Of a stretch of 64,000 nucleotides of DNA, positions 26,527 to 36,339 are shown one piece after another. How positions within the stretch are numbered: the first letter of the stretch is position 1; each line of letters begins with the position of its first letter. The stretch is from NCBI RefSeq assembly GCF_963665245.1, contig NZ_OY762269.1, forward strand, positions 2,114,501-2,178,500. The letters are read 5' to 3'. Source of the DNA: an uncultured Paludibaculum sp. (lineage in GTDB: Bacteria > Acidobacteriota > Terriglobia > Bryobacterales > Bryobacteraceae). Below the pieces are notes generated by a model. It was not told the DNA's origin, made no database searches, and worked only from the letters and a program-made list of their open reading frames with translations. Both the position numbers and the translations under genes were made by a program.

Positions 26527-26861
26527 ACGAGCATCAGCGAAAGTCGGGGTCGATTGCGGCGGCCGGTTCAGGTAAGGCGGTCTCCTGACCCTGCCCGGTC
26601 TTGCCACCGGGCATCGAGTCGTCCACTCAATCGTCCCGGATTCTGGCGGAGTCCCGAATGGCCCCGCAGGCCGCCAGTCGGCAGGACGACGCAATCGGAC
26701 CGAGCCGTGACCGTCAGGGAGCGGAAGCCGGTCGTGCCTCGGCGTCTTCAACGGAGTCCCGAACGGCCGGCCAGGCCGCCAAAGCGGACGAAGCCGCTAC
26801 GAACCCCAACCGTAACGGAGGGGTCCCCACCGCTGTGAACCGCGACTGGGAAGGAGTCAAC

Positions 26862-27127
26862 CATGGCCCTGCGGGCCGCCAAAGCGAATGAAGCCGCGTT
26901 ACGAACCCCAACCGTAAGGGAGGGGTCTCCGCTCGCTGCGAACCGCGCACGTCAGTAAGCGGGTACCAGTTCCGAACGCGTCTTCAATGGAGTCCCGCAT
27001 GGCCCTGCGGGCCGCCAAAGTGGATGAAGCCGCGTTACGAACCCCAACCGTAAGGGAGGGGTCTCCGCTCGCTGCGAACCGCGCACGTCAGTAAGCGGGT
27101 ACCAGTTGCGCACGCGTCTTCAACGGA
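26862..27127. repeat. Tandem repeat, 136-base unit
   Basis: Two near-identical copies begin at 26862 and 26998, each starting CATGGCCCTGCGGGCCGCC and running through GTAAGCGGGTACCAGTT to CTTCAA[T/C]GGAG. The start of the unit also occurs inside the repeat array at 43.8-44.2 kb. No gene is supported in 26527-27562 apart from this repeat DNA. Confidence 0.7.
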
Positions 27128-27310
27128 GGGGTCCCCACCGCGCTACGAACCGCGACTCGCAAGGAACGGACCCCCGCAACGAACCGCGCACGCCCGTAAG
27201 CGGGTACCAGTTGCGCACGCGTCTTCAACGGAGGGGTCCCCACCGCGCTACGAACCGCGACTCGCAAGGAGCGGACCCCCGCAACGAACCGCGCACGCCC
27301 GTAAGCGGGC
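27101..27310. repeat. Tandem repeat, 105-base unit
   Basis: Two copies, 27101-27205 and 27206-27310, differ at only a few positions. The length is a multiple of three, so an open frame of 35-residue repeats appears, but it lacks a ribosome-binding site and is not called as a gene. The unit shares GCGAACCGCGCACG and CTTCAACGGAG modules with the 136-base unit. Confidence 0.7.
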
Positions 27311-27562
27311 ACCGGTTCCGGGAGCGTCTTCAGCGGGCACCCCTTCCCAATGCGTCTTCAACGGGCTAGCAGCCCGTCGCGCCCACCGCGACGCCAACGC
27401 AGCATCGTCGAACGAACCGGCCCGCCAGCCCTGGCGCTGAAACTCGCACCCCGTCCCAGCGATTTCCTGCGGCCAACCACCACCGCCGCGCATCCAACAT
27501 TTCAACGAAAACTGGAATGCTTGCCCGTCCGTGAAGCACTCCCATGGAAGGAGCCGTACCAA

Positions 27563-28579
27563 ATGAAAGCCAGATACGTTCAGGTCGAGAAGGGTGGCGG
27601 GCCCCTCACAATGGTGACCCGGGAAGTGCCCGATCCGGCCCCCGGCGAAGTGCGCGTCCGCGTGGAGGCCTGCGGCGTCTGCCACAGCGACGTCCTCACC
27701 GTAAACGCGATGCTCCCCTTCATCCAGCTTCCTCGCGTGCCCGGCCACGAAATTGTAGGCACCGTCGATTCCGTCGGTAAGGACGTGCCGCAATGGAGCA
27801 TCGGTCAACGTGTGGGCGTTGGCTGGTACGGCGGCCATTGCCGTAAGTGCGAGCCATGCCGCCGGGGGGACTTCGTCGCCTGCCGCAATCTGTCGATTCC
27901 CGGCCTGAGCTACGACGGCGGCTATGCCGATTATGTGGTGGTCCCCGCTGAGGCGTTGGCCGCCGTCCCCGATGCCCTCAAAAGTGCCGATGCGGCCCCT
28001 CTGCTCTGCGCCGGCATCACCACCTTCAATGCGCTGCGCAACACCGGAGCCCGGCCCCCGGACACGGTCGCCATCCTGGGCATGGGTGGACTGGGCCACC
28101 TCGGCGTTCAGTTCGCGGCCAAGATGGGGTTCAACACGGTGGCCATCGCCCGCGGAGCTGACAAGGAGAAGTTCGCGCACGAACTGGGTGCCCGCCACTA
28201 TATCGACAGCACCACTTCCGACGTGGCCTCGGCCCTCCAGCAACTCGGCGGAGCCCGGGTGATTCTTGCCACGGTAACCGACGCGGACGCGATGTCTGCC
28301 GCGGTCGGCGGGCTCGGGCACAGAGGCGAGTTCGTGGTCGTGGGCGTGCCCGCGAAACCAATTCAGGCAGGTGTGCTCGGCATGGTCATGCAACGTCAGT
28401 CGATTCACGGGTGGCCCAGCGGCACCTCCATCGACTCCGAGGACACCCTCAAGTTCAGCGAGATCACAGGTGTGCTCCCGATGATCGAAAAGTACCCGCT
28501 CGACCGGGCGGCCGAAGCCTACGCGCGCATGTTGAGCGGCAAGGCCCGCTTTCGAGTCGTGCTGGAAACCGGAGCCTGA
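27563..28579 (+). CDS. Zinc-dependent alcohol dehydrogenase (MDR family)
   Basis: A 338-residue NAD(P)-dependent medium-chain alcohol dehydrogenase. The catalytic zinc ligands are Cys40 and His41 in CGVCHSD and His62-Glu63 in GHEIVGTV, plus a Cys in PLLCAGIT. The structural zinc site is C93, C96, C99 and C107 (HCRKCEPCRRGDFVAC). The nucleotide motif is ILGMGGLGHLGVQ. It oxidises alcohols or reduces aldehydes; the substrate is not deducible. GAAGGAG lies 8 bases before the ATG at 27563; the longer upstream frame covers repeat DNA and is rejected. Confidence 0.88.
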   Translation: MKARYVQVEKGGGPLTMVTREVPDPAPGEVRVRVEACGVCHSDVLTVNAMLPFIQLPRVPGHEIVGTVDSVGKDVPQWSIGQRVGVGWYGGHCRKCEPCRRGDFVACRNLSIPGLSYDGGYADYVVVPAEALAAVPDALKSADAAPLLCAGITTFNALRNTGARPPDTVAILGMGGLGHLGVQFAAKMGFNTVAIARGADKEKFAHELGARHYIDSTTSDVASALQQLGGARVILATVTDADAMSAAVGGLGHRGEFVVVGVPAKPIQAGVLGMVMQRQSIHGWPSGTSIDSEDTLKFSEITGVLPMIEKYPLDRAAEAYARMLSGKARFRVVLETGA

Positions 28580-28620
28580 TCGAAACCCGATCGGCCCAGC
28601 GCGTAGTACTTTGGGGTTTG

Positions 28621-29769
28621 TCACTTCGCTGCCAGACGAACCCCTTCCACATCGGGCAGACGCAGCATCAATCCCCATCCGAAGAAGTTGTTCGCGATGG
28701 CCACCGCGACCTCATTCTCGCCAGCCTCCAGCGGCATCGAGAAGGTGCCATTTTCCAGCGAACATCGCCCGTCGGGCGCTTTTCTCTGTCCTTCCAGATC
28801 AAATAGGTTCTTGTCGGCATACACGAGTTTCCCGTTCACGAACACCCACAGCTCGCGTGTCCATCCGATGTCTACCTTCTTTGTCTGCTTTTTGTCCGAG
28901 GTGATTGTTGTCTTCAGCCACGCGACGGCTCGGTTCGGCCCGGGCAAAGGCCGGCCATACTCACGGCTGAGATTTACCAGCCCATTCCGCTCCGTGCCGA
29001 TCGTCTTCCATTCCTGCCCGGCACTGGGCACCTCGCTATACATCGGGTCCTGACCATTCGGCAGCGGGGAAAACGCGGAGAGCCGCCAATTCCTTACCAG
29101 ACCGCGGTCCCCATCCGTTGGGTCTCTGGCCGGCTCGGGAGAGAGGCCGTCCACCGCGTTGGGCGTGATCACCATATTTGCGAACGTGCCAGGTCCCTGC
29201 AGTCGCAGGCCGCCTTGCATCGCATCCCCCTCCAGTCGGCCGACCTCCAGCGTGGGCAAGGGGGCATCGTTCACGAAGACATTCATCCGTCGGCCGGACA
29301 CCACCATCCTGATGTGGTTCCATCCGTTCTCCCGGAGCGGCGCCCGCGTTTGATATTGCGGAAAGAGGTCCCACAGCAGGACCCCATGAGTCTGCGGCGC
29401 ATACTGGATACAGGCCCGGAAGGCCGGACAATTCGGATCGGGCCTCAGATACAGGAGCTCGAAATTACCTTCGTCCTGCTGACGAAAGGCGATTCCAGGT
29501 GCGCCCCGCCCCACAGTATTGACGTCGAATTCGATCGTTCCATCGCTGAACGTCACGCCTTTGAGCACTGCGGTGCCGCTGTTCAGTCGCATCAAGCCGT
29601 GATAGAAACCCAACTGCCGGAAGAACTCCGCGTTCTCCTTAGTCGCCCAGTGATCAGCGGTCATGGCGATCGTGATGGGTTCCGCACCCCGGGCAATCGG
29701 CGGCGCTGACAGGAAGCCTAGACACAGCGCCATCCCGCTTAGCCCTTCCTTGCTGACAAATGTCTTCAT
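28621..29769 (-). CDS. Exported LamG/DUF1080-like protein
   Basis: A 382-residue exported protein with a signal peptide (about residues 1-28). The first half is a concanavalin/LamG-like sandwich of the DUF1080 type (VTFSDGTIEFDVNT, GIAFRQQDEGNFELLYLRP, HIRMVVSGRRMNVFVND). The second half looks like a carbohydrate-binding or galactose-binding module (WTRELWVFVNGKLVYADKN, LEAGENEVAVAIANNFFGWG). It may bind or act on glycans outside the cell. The gene is followed by the convergent ADH. A related fold appears in the 38040 gene. Confidence 0.72.
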   Translation of the reverse strand: MKTFVSKEGLSGMALCLGFLSAPPIARGAEPITIAMTADHWATKENAEFFRQLGFYHGLMRLNSGTAVLKGVTFSDGTIEFDVNTVGRGAPGIAFRQQDEGNFELLYLRPDPNCPAFRACIQYAPQTHGVLLWDLFPQYQTRAPLRENGWNHIRMVVSGRRMNVFVNDAPLPTLEVGRLEGDAMQGGLRLQGPGTFANMVITPNAVDGLSPEPARDPTDGDRGLVRNWRLSAFSPLPNGQDPMYSEVPSAGQEWKTIGTERNGLVNLSREYGRPLPGPNRAVAWLKTTITSDKKQTKKVDIGWTRELWVFVNGKLVYADKNLFDLEGQRKAPDGRCSLENGTFSMPLEAGENEVAVAIANNFFGWGLMLRLPDVEGVRLAAK

Positions 29770-29952
29770 GACCCCAACGTAGGAAACAGGTACTCCCTTT
29801 GGCGAGCCAAATGTGACGAGACGGACAGGCGTGTTACGAAGCGGACCTGGACGTTGCGGGTTGGTTCTTGGCGGCGTCCGAAAAGTGGCCTGTACTCAGT
29901 CAGCGAGGGAAGGCGATGAGCTGTCCCGGCGATGCTGCTCCAAGGGCGACGG

Positions 29953-32271
29953 CTAGGGTATCCGGCGGCGCCGTATCTCAGTGCTGCCCGATCGAGCGAC
30001 AACTTCGCTCACGCGCCCATCCGCGTCTTTCACGAACATCCAATGCGCGGTATTCGCTGTCGCAACGAACTCCGACGCCGACGTGGGGTAGAGTCGAAAC
30101 CACACATCGTCACCGGCGCGCGCAAAGAGCTTGTTGTCTTCAAAGACGACAGTCAGAGTGGAACGCTGCGGAGCCCCATACACACCGGCATACGACGCTT
30201 GGACCGGCACAGGCGCGGCCTCGCCGTATCCCTGCTGCTCCGCTGCCGTGGCGGCCAGCAAACTGGCCACCTCGCCGCGCGTGATCGGGCGGCTCACATC
30301 CGACGGCTGTGGGACCGCTCTCTTCAGGACTTTCGAGAGCATTTCCACGAACTCCGCGCGTGTGATCGGCGCGTCCGGACAGAACTGTAGCGGCTGCGTC
30401 GAGCAGGCCGTGGTCGCTCCCACTTTCCTGAGCGCTTCGATCTCGCCGGCGTCCTGGTCATAGAGCGGAACGTCCTCGAAGGAAGCACGGGCGCCTGGCG
30501 ATGACCGCCAAACCCTGGGCCGGGAAGGAGGAAATTCATTGAGCTCCGCCCTCTCCGCCAGAATCACCGCGGCCGTACGCCGTTTCACCGGCTCGGCCGG
30601 GCCGAAATGCCCTCTATCGACTCCGCTCATCCAGCCCCGCGCGGTGGCCAGCTGCACAGCGGGCCACAACTCGTGGCCCCTTGGAACATCCTGAAACTGC
30701 GCCAGCGACAGTGCGCTTTTCTCGTCCAACAGGATCTTCTGAACCTTCGCGACACTCACCTTGCGAGGAGGAATGCCGCTCTCCACCGCCAGCGCAGCCA
30801 ACAGGCCCGCGGCCTGCCCGGTCAGCATCGTGATCGGTTGCAGGCGGGTGGCTCCGTTGGCGAGGCGTGTCTGGGAGATGTTTTTCTCCGCGGCGAGAAA
30901 CCCATCGGTGGACTGCGGGATCAGCGTCTCGATGGGTACTTGGAACAGCCCGCCCAGGAAGCCCGCGGGACGATCCGTGGACCGCTCCAGTTCGAACTCG
31001 AGCGTCGGCTCTTCGGCACAACCATGCAGGTCGACCGCATAGTCACCCAGTGCGATCGAGCTCGCGAATGTATGGGACGCTATGGCGGGCACGCCCTCGC
31101 GCCGGATGTCGGCGGCCGTCAACGTGTGGACCCCAACCAGGCGCCGGCTCTCGCGAACATAGGGCATCACGGGGAAGTGCCGTTCGATCGCCTTGAACTC
31201 CTCCGGAATGTTCTCGCAGAGATTCTCCTCGCGATTATAGGGCGTGTCGTAACCTTCGTCGTTCGCTACCGACCAAAGCGGCTCCTGCAAATCGTGCTGG
31301 ACATAGTAGAGGAACTGCAGCGTCTTCAACTTGGCCTCGCAGTTGACCCTCTTGCGATTGGCATGGTCGAACCAGGAAATTGGAACGGGGAAATCGTTGA
31401 ACCAATTGAGGACCGTTTTTGTGATCCTCTCCGGTTCCCGGCCTGTGTAGCTCTCGGGACTCGAGGAATCCGGCAACCCGCGATAGCCGTTGTGAATCGC
31501 CCAATTCACCGGCAGGACGCGATTCACGGGATTGCCGTCCGTCTGTATCTGGCGGGCGAATTTCTCGCGGACCTCCGCATACCCCGGCGGTGGGTTCTTC
31601 ATCCGGAGTTCTTCGGGCACGCCGTTCGGATACTTCTTCACAACGGCCGTGTAGGTGATCCACTGGACGCAGCCGTTCGGATCGACGTTCTTGCCCGTGT
31701 ACTTGCCGATCCGGTACTCGCCCGGAACCAAAGGTAGGACGTCTCCGTATTCGGTCGCATCAATCAGCACTTTGCTGCGAATGGTAGTGCCGGCCGAAGT
31801 CACGATGCCTTCGACCCGATTGCCTGTGGCGAGAACTCGCGCCACCTTCGTCCGCAACAGCACATCGAGCGTGTGCCCTTGTTTGCGCGCTTCCGCGATC
31901 ATCTCGTAAAGAATATTCTGCCCGACGCGCGGCTCGAAGCAGTGGGACCTGTCGCTCCAATAGCAGGTGGAGATCGTTTTGCCTTGCGCGGCGTACTGCG
32001 CCTGCACGCGGCTGAGGAACTCCCAATAGAGGCCGGACTGGACGTTTTGGTACTGCTCGTCCATATTCGAGACGCCAGCGGCCGTCATCTGGCCGCCGAT
32101 CCAATCGGTCTCTTCGAGCAGAGCGACCGACGCGCCGTGCCGGGCAGCCTCAATCGCGGCGGACACGCCGCCCGTACCCGCCCCTGCGATCACTACGTCG
32201 TAAGTCTTCTCGGCCGCCCGTCCGGGCACCATCGACATCGACAGAACCACAAGGCCAACCAGCAATCGCAT
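29953..32271 (-). CDS. Exported FAD-dependent oxidoreductase with C-terminal SLH-like repeats
   Basis: A 772-residue protein. A signal peptide (1-20) is followed by an FAD-binding domain of the FAD_oxidored type (VVIAGAGTGG, residues 27-35; LLEETDWIGGQMTAAG; ATEYGDVLPLVPGEYR). Substrate-domain sequence continues to about 520. Two SLH-like repeats follow at about 520-650 (FQDVPRGHELWPAV... FGPAEPVKRRTAAVI and FEDVPLYDQDAGEI... DAPITRAEFVEMLSKVL). A third partial repeat and a beta-rich tail end the protein. The ATG at 32271 is chosen because it begins the signal peptide and AGGG lies 9 bases upstream; the frame stays open to 32424. Oxidoreductase and surface-anchoring module in one protein is unusual. 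Confidence 0.8.
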   Translation of the reverse strand: MRLLVGLVVLSMSMVPGRAAEKTYDVVIAGAGTGGVSAAIEAARHGASVALLEETDWIGGQMTAAGVSNMDEQYQNVQSGLYWEFLSRVQAQYAAQGKTISTCYWSDRSHCFEPRVGQNILYEMIAEARKQGHTLDVLLRTKVARVLATGNRVEGIVTSAGTTIRSKVLIDATEYGDVLPLVPGEYRIGKYTGKNVDPNGCVQWITYTAVVKKYPNGVPEELRMKNPPPGYAEVREKFARQIQTDGNPVNRVLPVNWAIHNGYRGLPDSSSPESYTGREPERITKTVLNWFNDFPVPISWFDHANRKRVNCEAKLKTLQFLYYVQHDLQEPLWSVANDEGYDTPYNREENLCENIPEEFKAIERHFPVMPYVRESRRLVGVHTLTAADIRREGVPAIASHTFASSIALGDYAVDLHGCAEEPTLEFELERSTDRPAGFLGGLFQVPIETLIPQSTDGFLAAEKNISQTRLANGATRLQPITMLTGQAAGLLAALAVESGIPPRKVSVAKVQKILLDEKSALSLAQFQDVPRGHELWPAVQLATARGWMSGVDRGHFGPAEPVKRRTAAVILAERAELNEFPPSRPRVWRSSPGARASFEDVPLYDQDAGEIEALRKVGATTACSTQPLQFCPDAPITRAEFVEMLSKVLKRAVPQPSDVSRPITRGEVASLLAATAAEQQGYGEAAPVPVQASYAGVYGAPQRSTLTVVFEDNKLFARAGDDVWFRLYPTSASEFVATANTAHWMFVKDADGRVSEVVARSGSTEIRRRRIP

Positions 32272-32834
32272 TGGTGAAACCCTACCCCGATCTTTTTCCG
32301 TCAGGACCTTGGCAAAAGCCGTCATCTCAACGATAAAGATGATTTCGGCCGACGAGGCAACGGCTTCTGCTATGAAGAATGTATCCAATCCGGCCTCCGG
32401 GCGCATGTCCACAACAACGACCATCGGTCTTGAACGGGCTGCGGCAGTCCGCCGGTTCCTGCTCCGCCGTCGACCGTCTATCGACGAGTGACGCCGAAAC
32501 GGTTTAGGAACCCACCGGGACGAGGCAGGGACTATACGTTCGGGTGGGGCGTAAACGCCATGCCGCTAGCGACCGGCTATCATCGGCGGGCCGCTTCTCC
32601 TGGTCGGGCGTTTCCCGTCAAATTGACCCGACCCCTCAACGTCCGAGTGACCCGTGATCCGCCACAAAGCCATGCGATTGAGCGGTCACAAGGCGACTTG
32701 TGGGGAGTAATCCTAACGGGCGCTGGTCTGCGACGCCACGTCTCTGTGAACTACATCACTACCTGAACGTTACCGATCGCCCAACCGAAGTATTCTGTCG
32801 AACTGACCGGAAGTTTCTCCGCGAGATCCGCGCT
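32272..32834. other. Intergenic region of about 560 bases, no gene seen
   Basis: The open frames here have no ribosome-binding site and no recognisable motif. GC is similar to the flanks up to about 32.8 kb, where the lower-GC operon starts. Confidence 0.45.
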
Positions 32835-35800
32835 CTAGGAAATTGTCCTTCTGATTACCTTGAGAACCTTAGGCATCAACACTTCGAGCTCTATTTCGTG
32901 GTGGAACATTGCGGATATCAGTTCGCCGAGAGCTGTCCCCATCACCATCTGCATTGACGATGCTGCTCCCTTTCCAGGCATCCAGTCACGCGTAACGCCA
33001 GCCTTGAGAATAATGAATATAGGCACTTCGTGATGAGGATCTTCGGCACGCGTGACGACACACGGCTCCTTCACTTCTGCTATGCGTAGCGACTCTGCAA
33101 CATCCCGCGGCATTGACCTATGGCTACCAATGAAGAGCTGAATCTCTCGCCGTAGTACGGCATTTTCCCTAATAATTTGATCCTCAATGTCCTGCTCGAA
33201 CCCTTTCAAAAATGCAACCAACACACCAATCGCCAACGCCGATTCTACGTCAGCGTCCAGCGCCGTGATGGAACACAGAATCGGCTTGTGCGTGCCGAGT
33301 CCAACGACCCAGTGAGGTGCTCCATCCGTTCGAGATTTGCAATGAACTGAAGATATAGAAGTTGCGATCTCGCTACCGAGCACCGCGGTATCTCGGAGAG
33401 ACAAAGCGCCCTCGGGGAGTGATGCCAGCAACGGTATTAATGGAAAAGTCTTTCTCCACGTCTCTGTGCCACTTTGGCTGAGAATCTGATGGGCGCAATC
33501 TTCAAACAGAAACTGTGCGACTGGCGCCGGCAAGCCCTCAAACACCAGTCGAAAATGTAGCCCCAAGACGCCGATCACGGACCATTCATTGAGCGTTGAG
33601 AGCAATGGTCGCAGGCGCCAATGAAGCCTCTCGATTAAGGATCTGGTGTCCCTTGTCTCTTTTTCGTCGACTTCACAGAGTTGATCGATAGCGCTGAGAT
33701 AATGGCCAACGTGCTGTCGATTCGCCAGCAACTCCAGCGCCGCTTCACCCAGCCGCCAGCATTCGTCAACATCGTTGTTCCTCTTGGCTGCAACGGCCGC
33801 CTCAACATACGACGCTGCGGCTTCACTCTTTTGCGTTTGGTGATCGTAAGAGTCGCCGAGTTGCTCCAAACAATTAATGAACTGGGATGTGATGACGGTG
33901 CCGCGGAGCAGACCTGCCGCGTAAAGAGCATACTGGATTGCCAATGGCCGATGACCCATCTCGAGGTATACTGCTGAAGAGAGCCGCGTAGCCATGGCTT
34001 CTAGTTCAAGGTCTCCTAGCGCCTTAGCTCGATTACTGCTGTCCTGGTATTCTCGTACCGCTTCTTCCAGTTTTTCTTCATCGCGGTATACATTGCCTAG
34101 ATTGAGGTGATTCATCGCCACAACTGACCCATCACCCAGTTCAATACCAATCTGGATTGCTTCTTTGGCGTATTCAATGGCCTCGGGAAATCGCTTCGCC
34201 TGCCTGGAGCGCCTAACCATGACGTTACAAAGCCAGGCGCGCTCCCTCTTGCCACGATCAGTGTTCTGAGAAGCCCTGAATTCCTGGAGCAGCCGTTCCA
34301 GTTCCTCCTCGCGTCCAGTCGTGGCTGACAAGGCCGTGGCCAAATTTCTCCTGGCTAGGGAGATGCCATAGTTGTCGCCAACCTCGCGAAAGGCCGCTTC
34401 AGCGTTACGACACTCGGCTTCGGCGTCAACGAGTCTGTCTGACCGGAGAAGCAACACCGTTATCTCGAGTGTGATGCGCCCGCAGGACCAGAAGTCTCCC
34501 CGGCTTCTGTACTCATCTCTAAGGCCATAGATGGCTTCAATGCTCTCCTCACTCCAGGAGGTTGTTGCTTGGCGCCAGACCTTCAATTCCTTGACCCGTA
34601 ACGCAAGGTGGACAAGAGAGAAGTCCAAAACTAACCGCTCTGCCTCAGCGAGAAGATCCACCGCGTTTGTCGCATTGCCCAGATTCTGTTCGACTTCCGA
34701 GAGGGCTAGCAATGAGGTCACCAAGTCTTCTCGGTCCGAACTTTGCCGTCCCGCCTGGACCATACGAGCCAAGATATTGCGTAGTCTGCGGAAATCGCCC
34801 TTCCTCGAAAGGTCAAACACAGCTGCGCGCGCGACAGACAGCGATTCAAGATCGCCAGCGTACTGGAGTGCATAGAATGCCGAGACGTAATCGCCGCGTC
34901 TTTGAAGGACACGAGCCACACGCCTAGCGTAGTACGCGCGCTTCTGTGGACTACCGTTGAGAACAACAAGCACAGTCTCGCGTTGGTGGTCGTGCCGCAA
35001 CGAGAACCCGTACTCGTCTTCCGATAGAAACCAGCTTGCGTTCCGAAGCTCGTTACCGAGATCTTCGGGTCCGACCTGCTGCTTACCTACGAGCAGCAGA
35101 AGATCATCAAGGGATAACTTGGCTTGGGAGATCGCAATGTAGGAAACGACTTCCTTGCTGCGGGGCGGTAGCGAATGCCACTGGGCCGTCTCGAACTCAC
35201 GTAGCCCCTGTGAGTAGTCTCCGGCACCGCCATCGATGCAATATCGCAGCAGAAGGGGGTTGCCGTTGGAAACGTTCAGCAGTTGGTCGAGGGTTGTAGA
35301 GTCAAACGAGCGTTCTTCCTCCTTCAGAAGGGCCTCGATTTCTCGGCGCTCGAATGGTGGTACTGAAACTTGGCTATGCCCATTGACTAACTCTGAGTAG
35401 CGGATGCTGTAGATAATGCGCTTCAGAGAGGATGTGCCGCCAATTGCCCGTATGAGCTCCGTTGCGTGAAGTGCGCTATCCAGGCCATCGATTGCCAGTG
35501 TGAATGTCGAAAGCCCATCGCAGACGCTGCGTAGTTCGCGATGAGCTCCCTCTAGGCTGACGTGATAAGAGAGGTTTGAAGACGGAGTCGGCTTAAGTCT
35601 CCTCAGAATAACCTCAGCCACCTCAAGCGGCGAGAGGTAGGCGACCGATATGTATGTGAACCCATGTTCTGCCGAGGTGGCTGCGAGGAGGGTTGTTTTG
35701 CCGCTGCCGGCATCGCCGACAAGCTGCACAACACCGACGGAATTCAATGCGGCCATCAGTTGGGCCGTTACCTCCGGCCTTGGCACTAGAGCATTTGAGC

Positions 35801-36338
35801 CGCGCTTTGTCGCCGTGATTTCTACGGAGGCATCTCTGCGGACAACGGATTCTAGTTGTTCCGCACGAACGAACCGCTGGGCGACTACCGCTTCCACGTC
35901 ATTTCGAATCTGCTCGAGAAGTTCTGTCGCCTGACTATACTTCGCGTATGTGATCAGTGATGCCTCTTGGATCTCTGCGACCATATCACTGAGTCGAGCG
36001 TCTCGTGGAGCTGCGTCCGATTGCACATAGATCAAGCACGGCATGCCCCTCTTCAGGGCGTGGCGGTACTCGTCCTCCAAGCCGGATACCGATTCGCCAG
36101 GTGCGATCCAACCGTACGAATGCTTGTAGATAGCGACAAAGATGTGCGAGTTCTCTAGTTTCGGGAGGTATAGTTCCCGCGGCGGGTATGGGCGCGCCCC
36201 GGCGTCCTCAAACAAGAAGGGTTCGTGGTTAAGGGACCGAATTGCCTCCCGAGCGACCCGCCTTTCCTCTGCACACTCGCCAATCGTTGAGCTGACGAAT
36301 ACGAAAAGTTTGTCCGGGACGCTTGCTGAGGCTCCCAC
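32835..36338 (-). CDS. DUF4062-STAND NTPase-TPR protein, possible defence/conflict sensor
   Basis: A 1167-residue protein starting at a GTG two bases past the stop of the upstream gene, with GGAG about 10 bases before it. Residues 9-150 are a DUF4062 domain (KLFVFVSSTIGECAEERRVA, YLPKLENSHIFVAIYKHSYG, LEDEYRHALKRGMPCLIYV). A STAND/AAA NTPase covers about 195-480, with Walker A GDAGSGKTT (about 207-215) and Walker B AIDGLD (about 281-286). A long TPR array follows, and then a 250-residue C-terminal region that I do not recognise. DUF4062-STAND proteins are known around bacterial defence and signalling loci. The gene is richer in A/T than its neighbours, consistent with horizontal transfer. No effector nuclease motif was seen. 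Confidence 0.75.
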   Translation of the reverse strand: MGASASVPDKLFVFVSSTIGECAEERRVAREAIRSLNHEPFLFEDAGARPYPPRELYLPKLENSHIFVAIYKHSYGWIAPGESVSGLEDEYRHALKRGMPCLIYVQSDAAPRDARLSDMVAEIQEASLITYAKYSQATELLEQIRNDVEAVVAQRFVRAEQLESVVRRDASVEITATKRGSNALVPRPEVTAQLMAALNSVGVVQLVGDAGSGKTTLLAATSAEHGFTYISVAYLSPLEVAEVILRRLKPTPSSNLSYHVSLEGAHRELRSVCDGLSTFTLAIDGLDSALHATELIRAIGGTSSLKRIIYSIRYSELVNGHSQVSVPPFERREIEALLKEEERSFDSTTLDQLLNVSNGNPLLLRYCIDGGAGDYSQGLREFETAQWHSLPPRSKEVVSYIAISQAKLSLDDLLLLVGKQQVGPEDLGNELRNASWFLSEDEYGFSLRHDHQRETVLVVLNGSPQKRAYYARRVARVLQRRGDYVSAFYALQYAGDLESLSVARAAVFDLSRKGDFRRLRNILARMVQAGRQSSDREDLVTSLLALSEVEQNLGNATNAVDLLAEAERLVLDFSLVHLALRVKELKVWRQATTSWSEESIEAIYGLRDEYRSRGDFWSCGRITLEITVLLLRSDRLVDAEAECRNAEAAFREVGDNYGISLARRNLATALSATTGREEELERLLQEFRASQNTDRGKRERAWLCNVMVRRSRQAKRFPEAIEYAKEAIQIGIELGDGSVVAMNHLNLGNVYRDEEKLEEAVREYQDSSNRAKALGDLELEAMATRLSSAVYLEMGHRPLAIQYALYAAGLLRGTVITSQFINCLEQLGDSYDHQTQKSEAAASYVEAAVAAKRNNDVDECWRLGEAALELLANRQHVGHYLSAIDQLCEVDEKETRDTRSLIERLHWRLRPLLSTLNEWSVIGVLGLHFRLVFEGLPAPVAQFLFEDCAHQILSQSGTETWRKTFPLIPLLASLPEGALSLRDTAVLGSEIATSISSVHCKSRTDGAPHWVVGLGTHKPILCSITALDADVESALAIGVLVAFLKGFEQDIEDQIIRENAVLRREIQLFIGSHRSMPRDVAESLRIAEVKEPCVVTRAEDPHHEVPIFIILKAGVTRDWMPGKGAASSMQMVMGTALGELISAMFHHEIELEVLMPKVLKVIRRTIS

Positions 36339-36339
36339 T

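Noticed and set aside
27106..27369. Open frame with 35-residue repeats
   Set aside because: Produced by the 105-base DNA repeat; no start signal and no similarity to a known repeat protein.
27248..28678. Minus-strand frame of 476 codons
   Set aside because: Antisense to the alcohol dehydrogenase, whose zinc motifs are clear.
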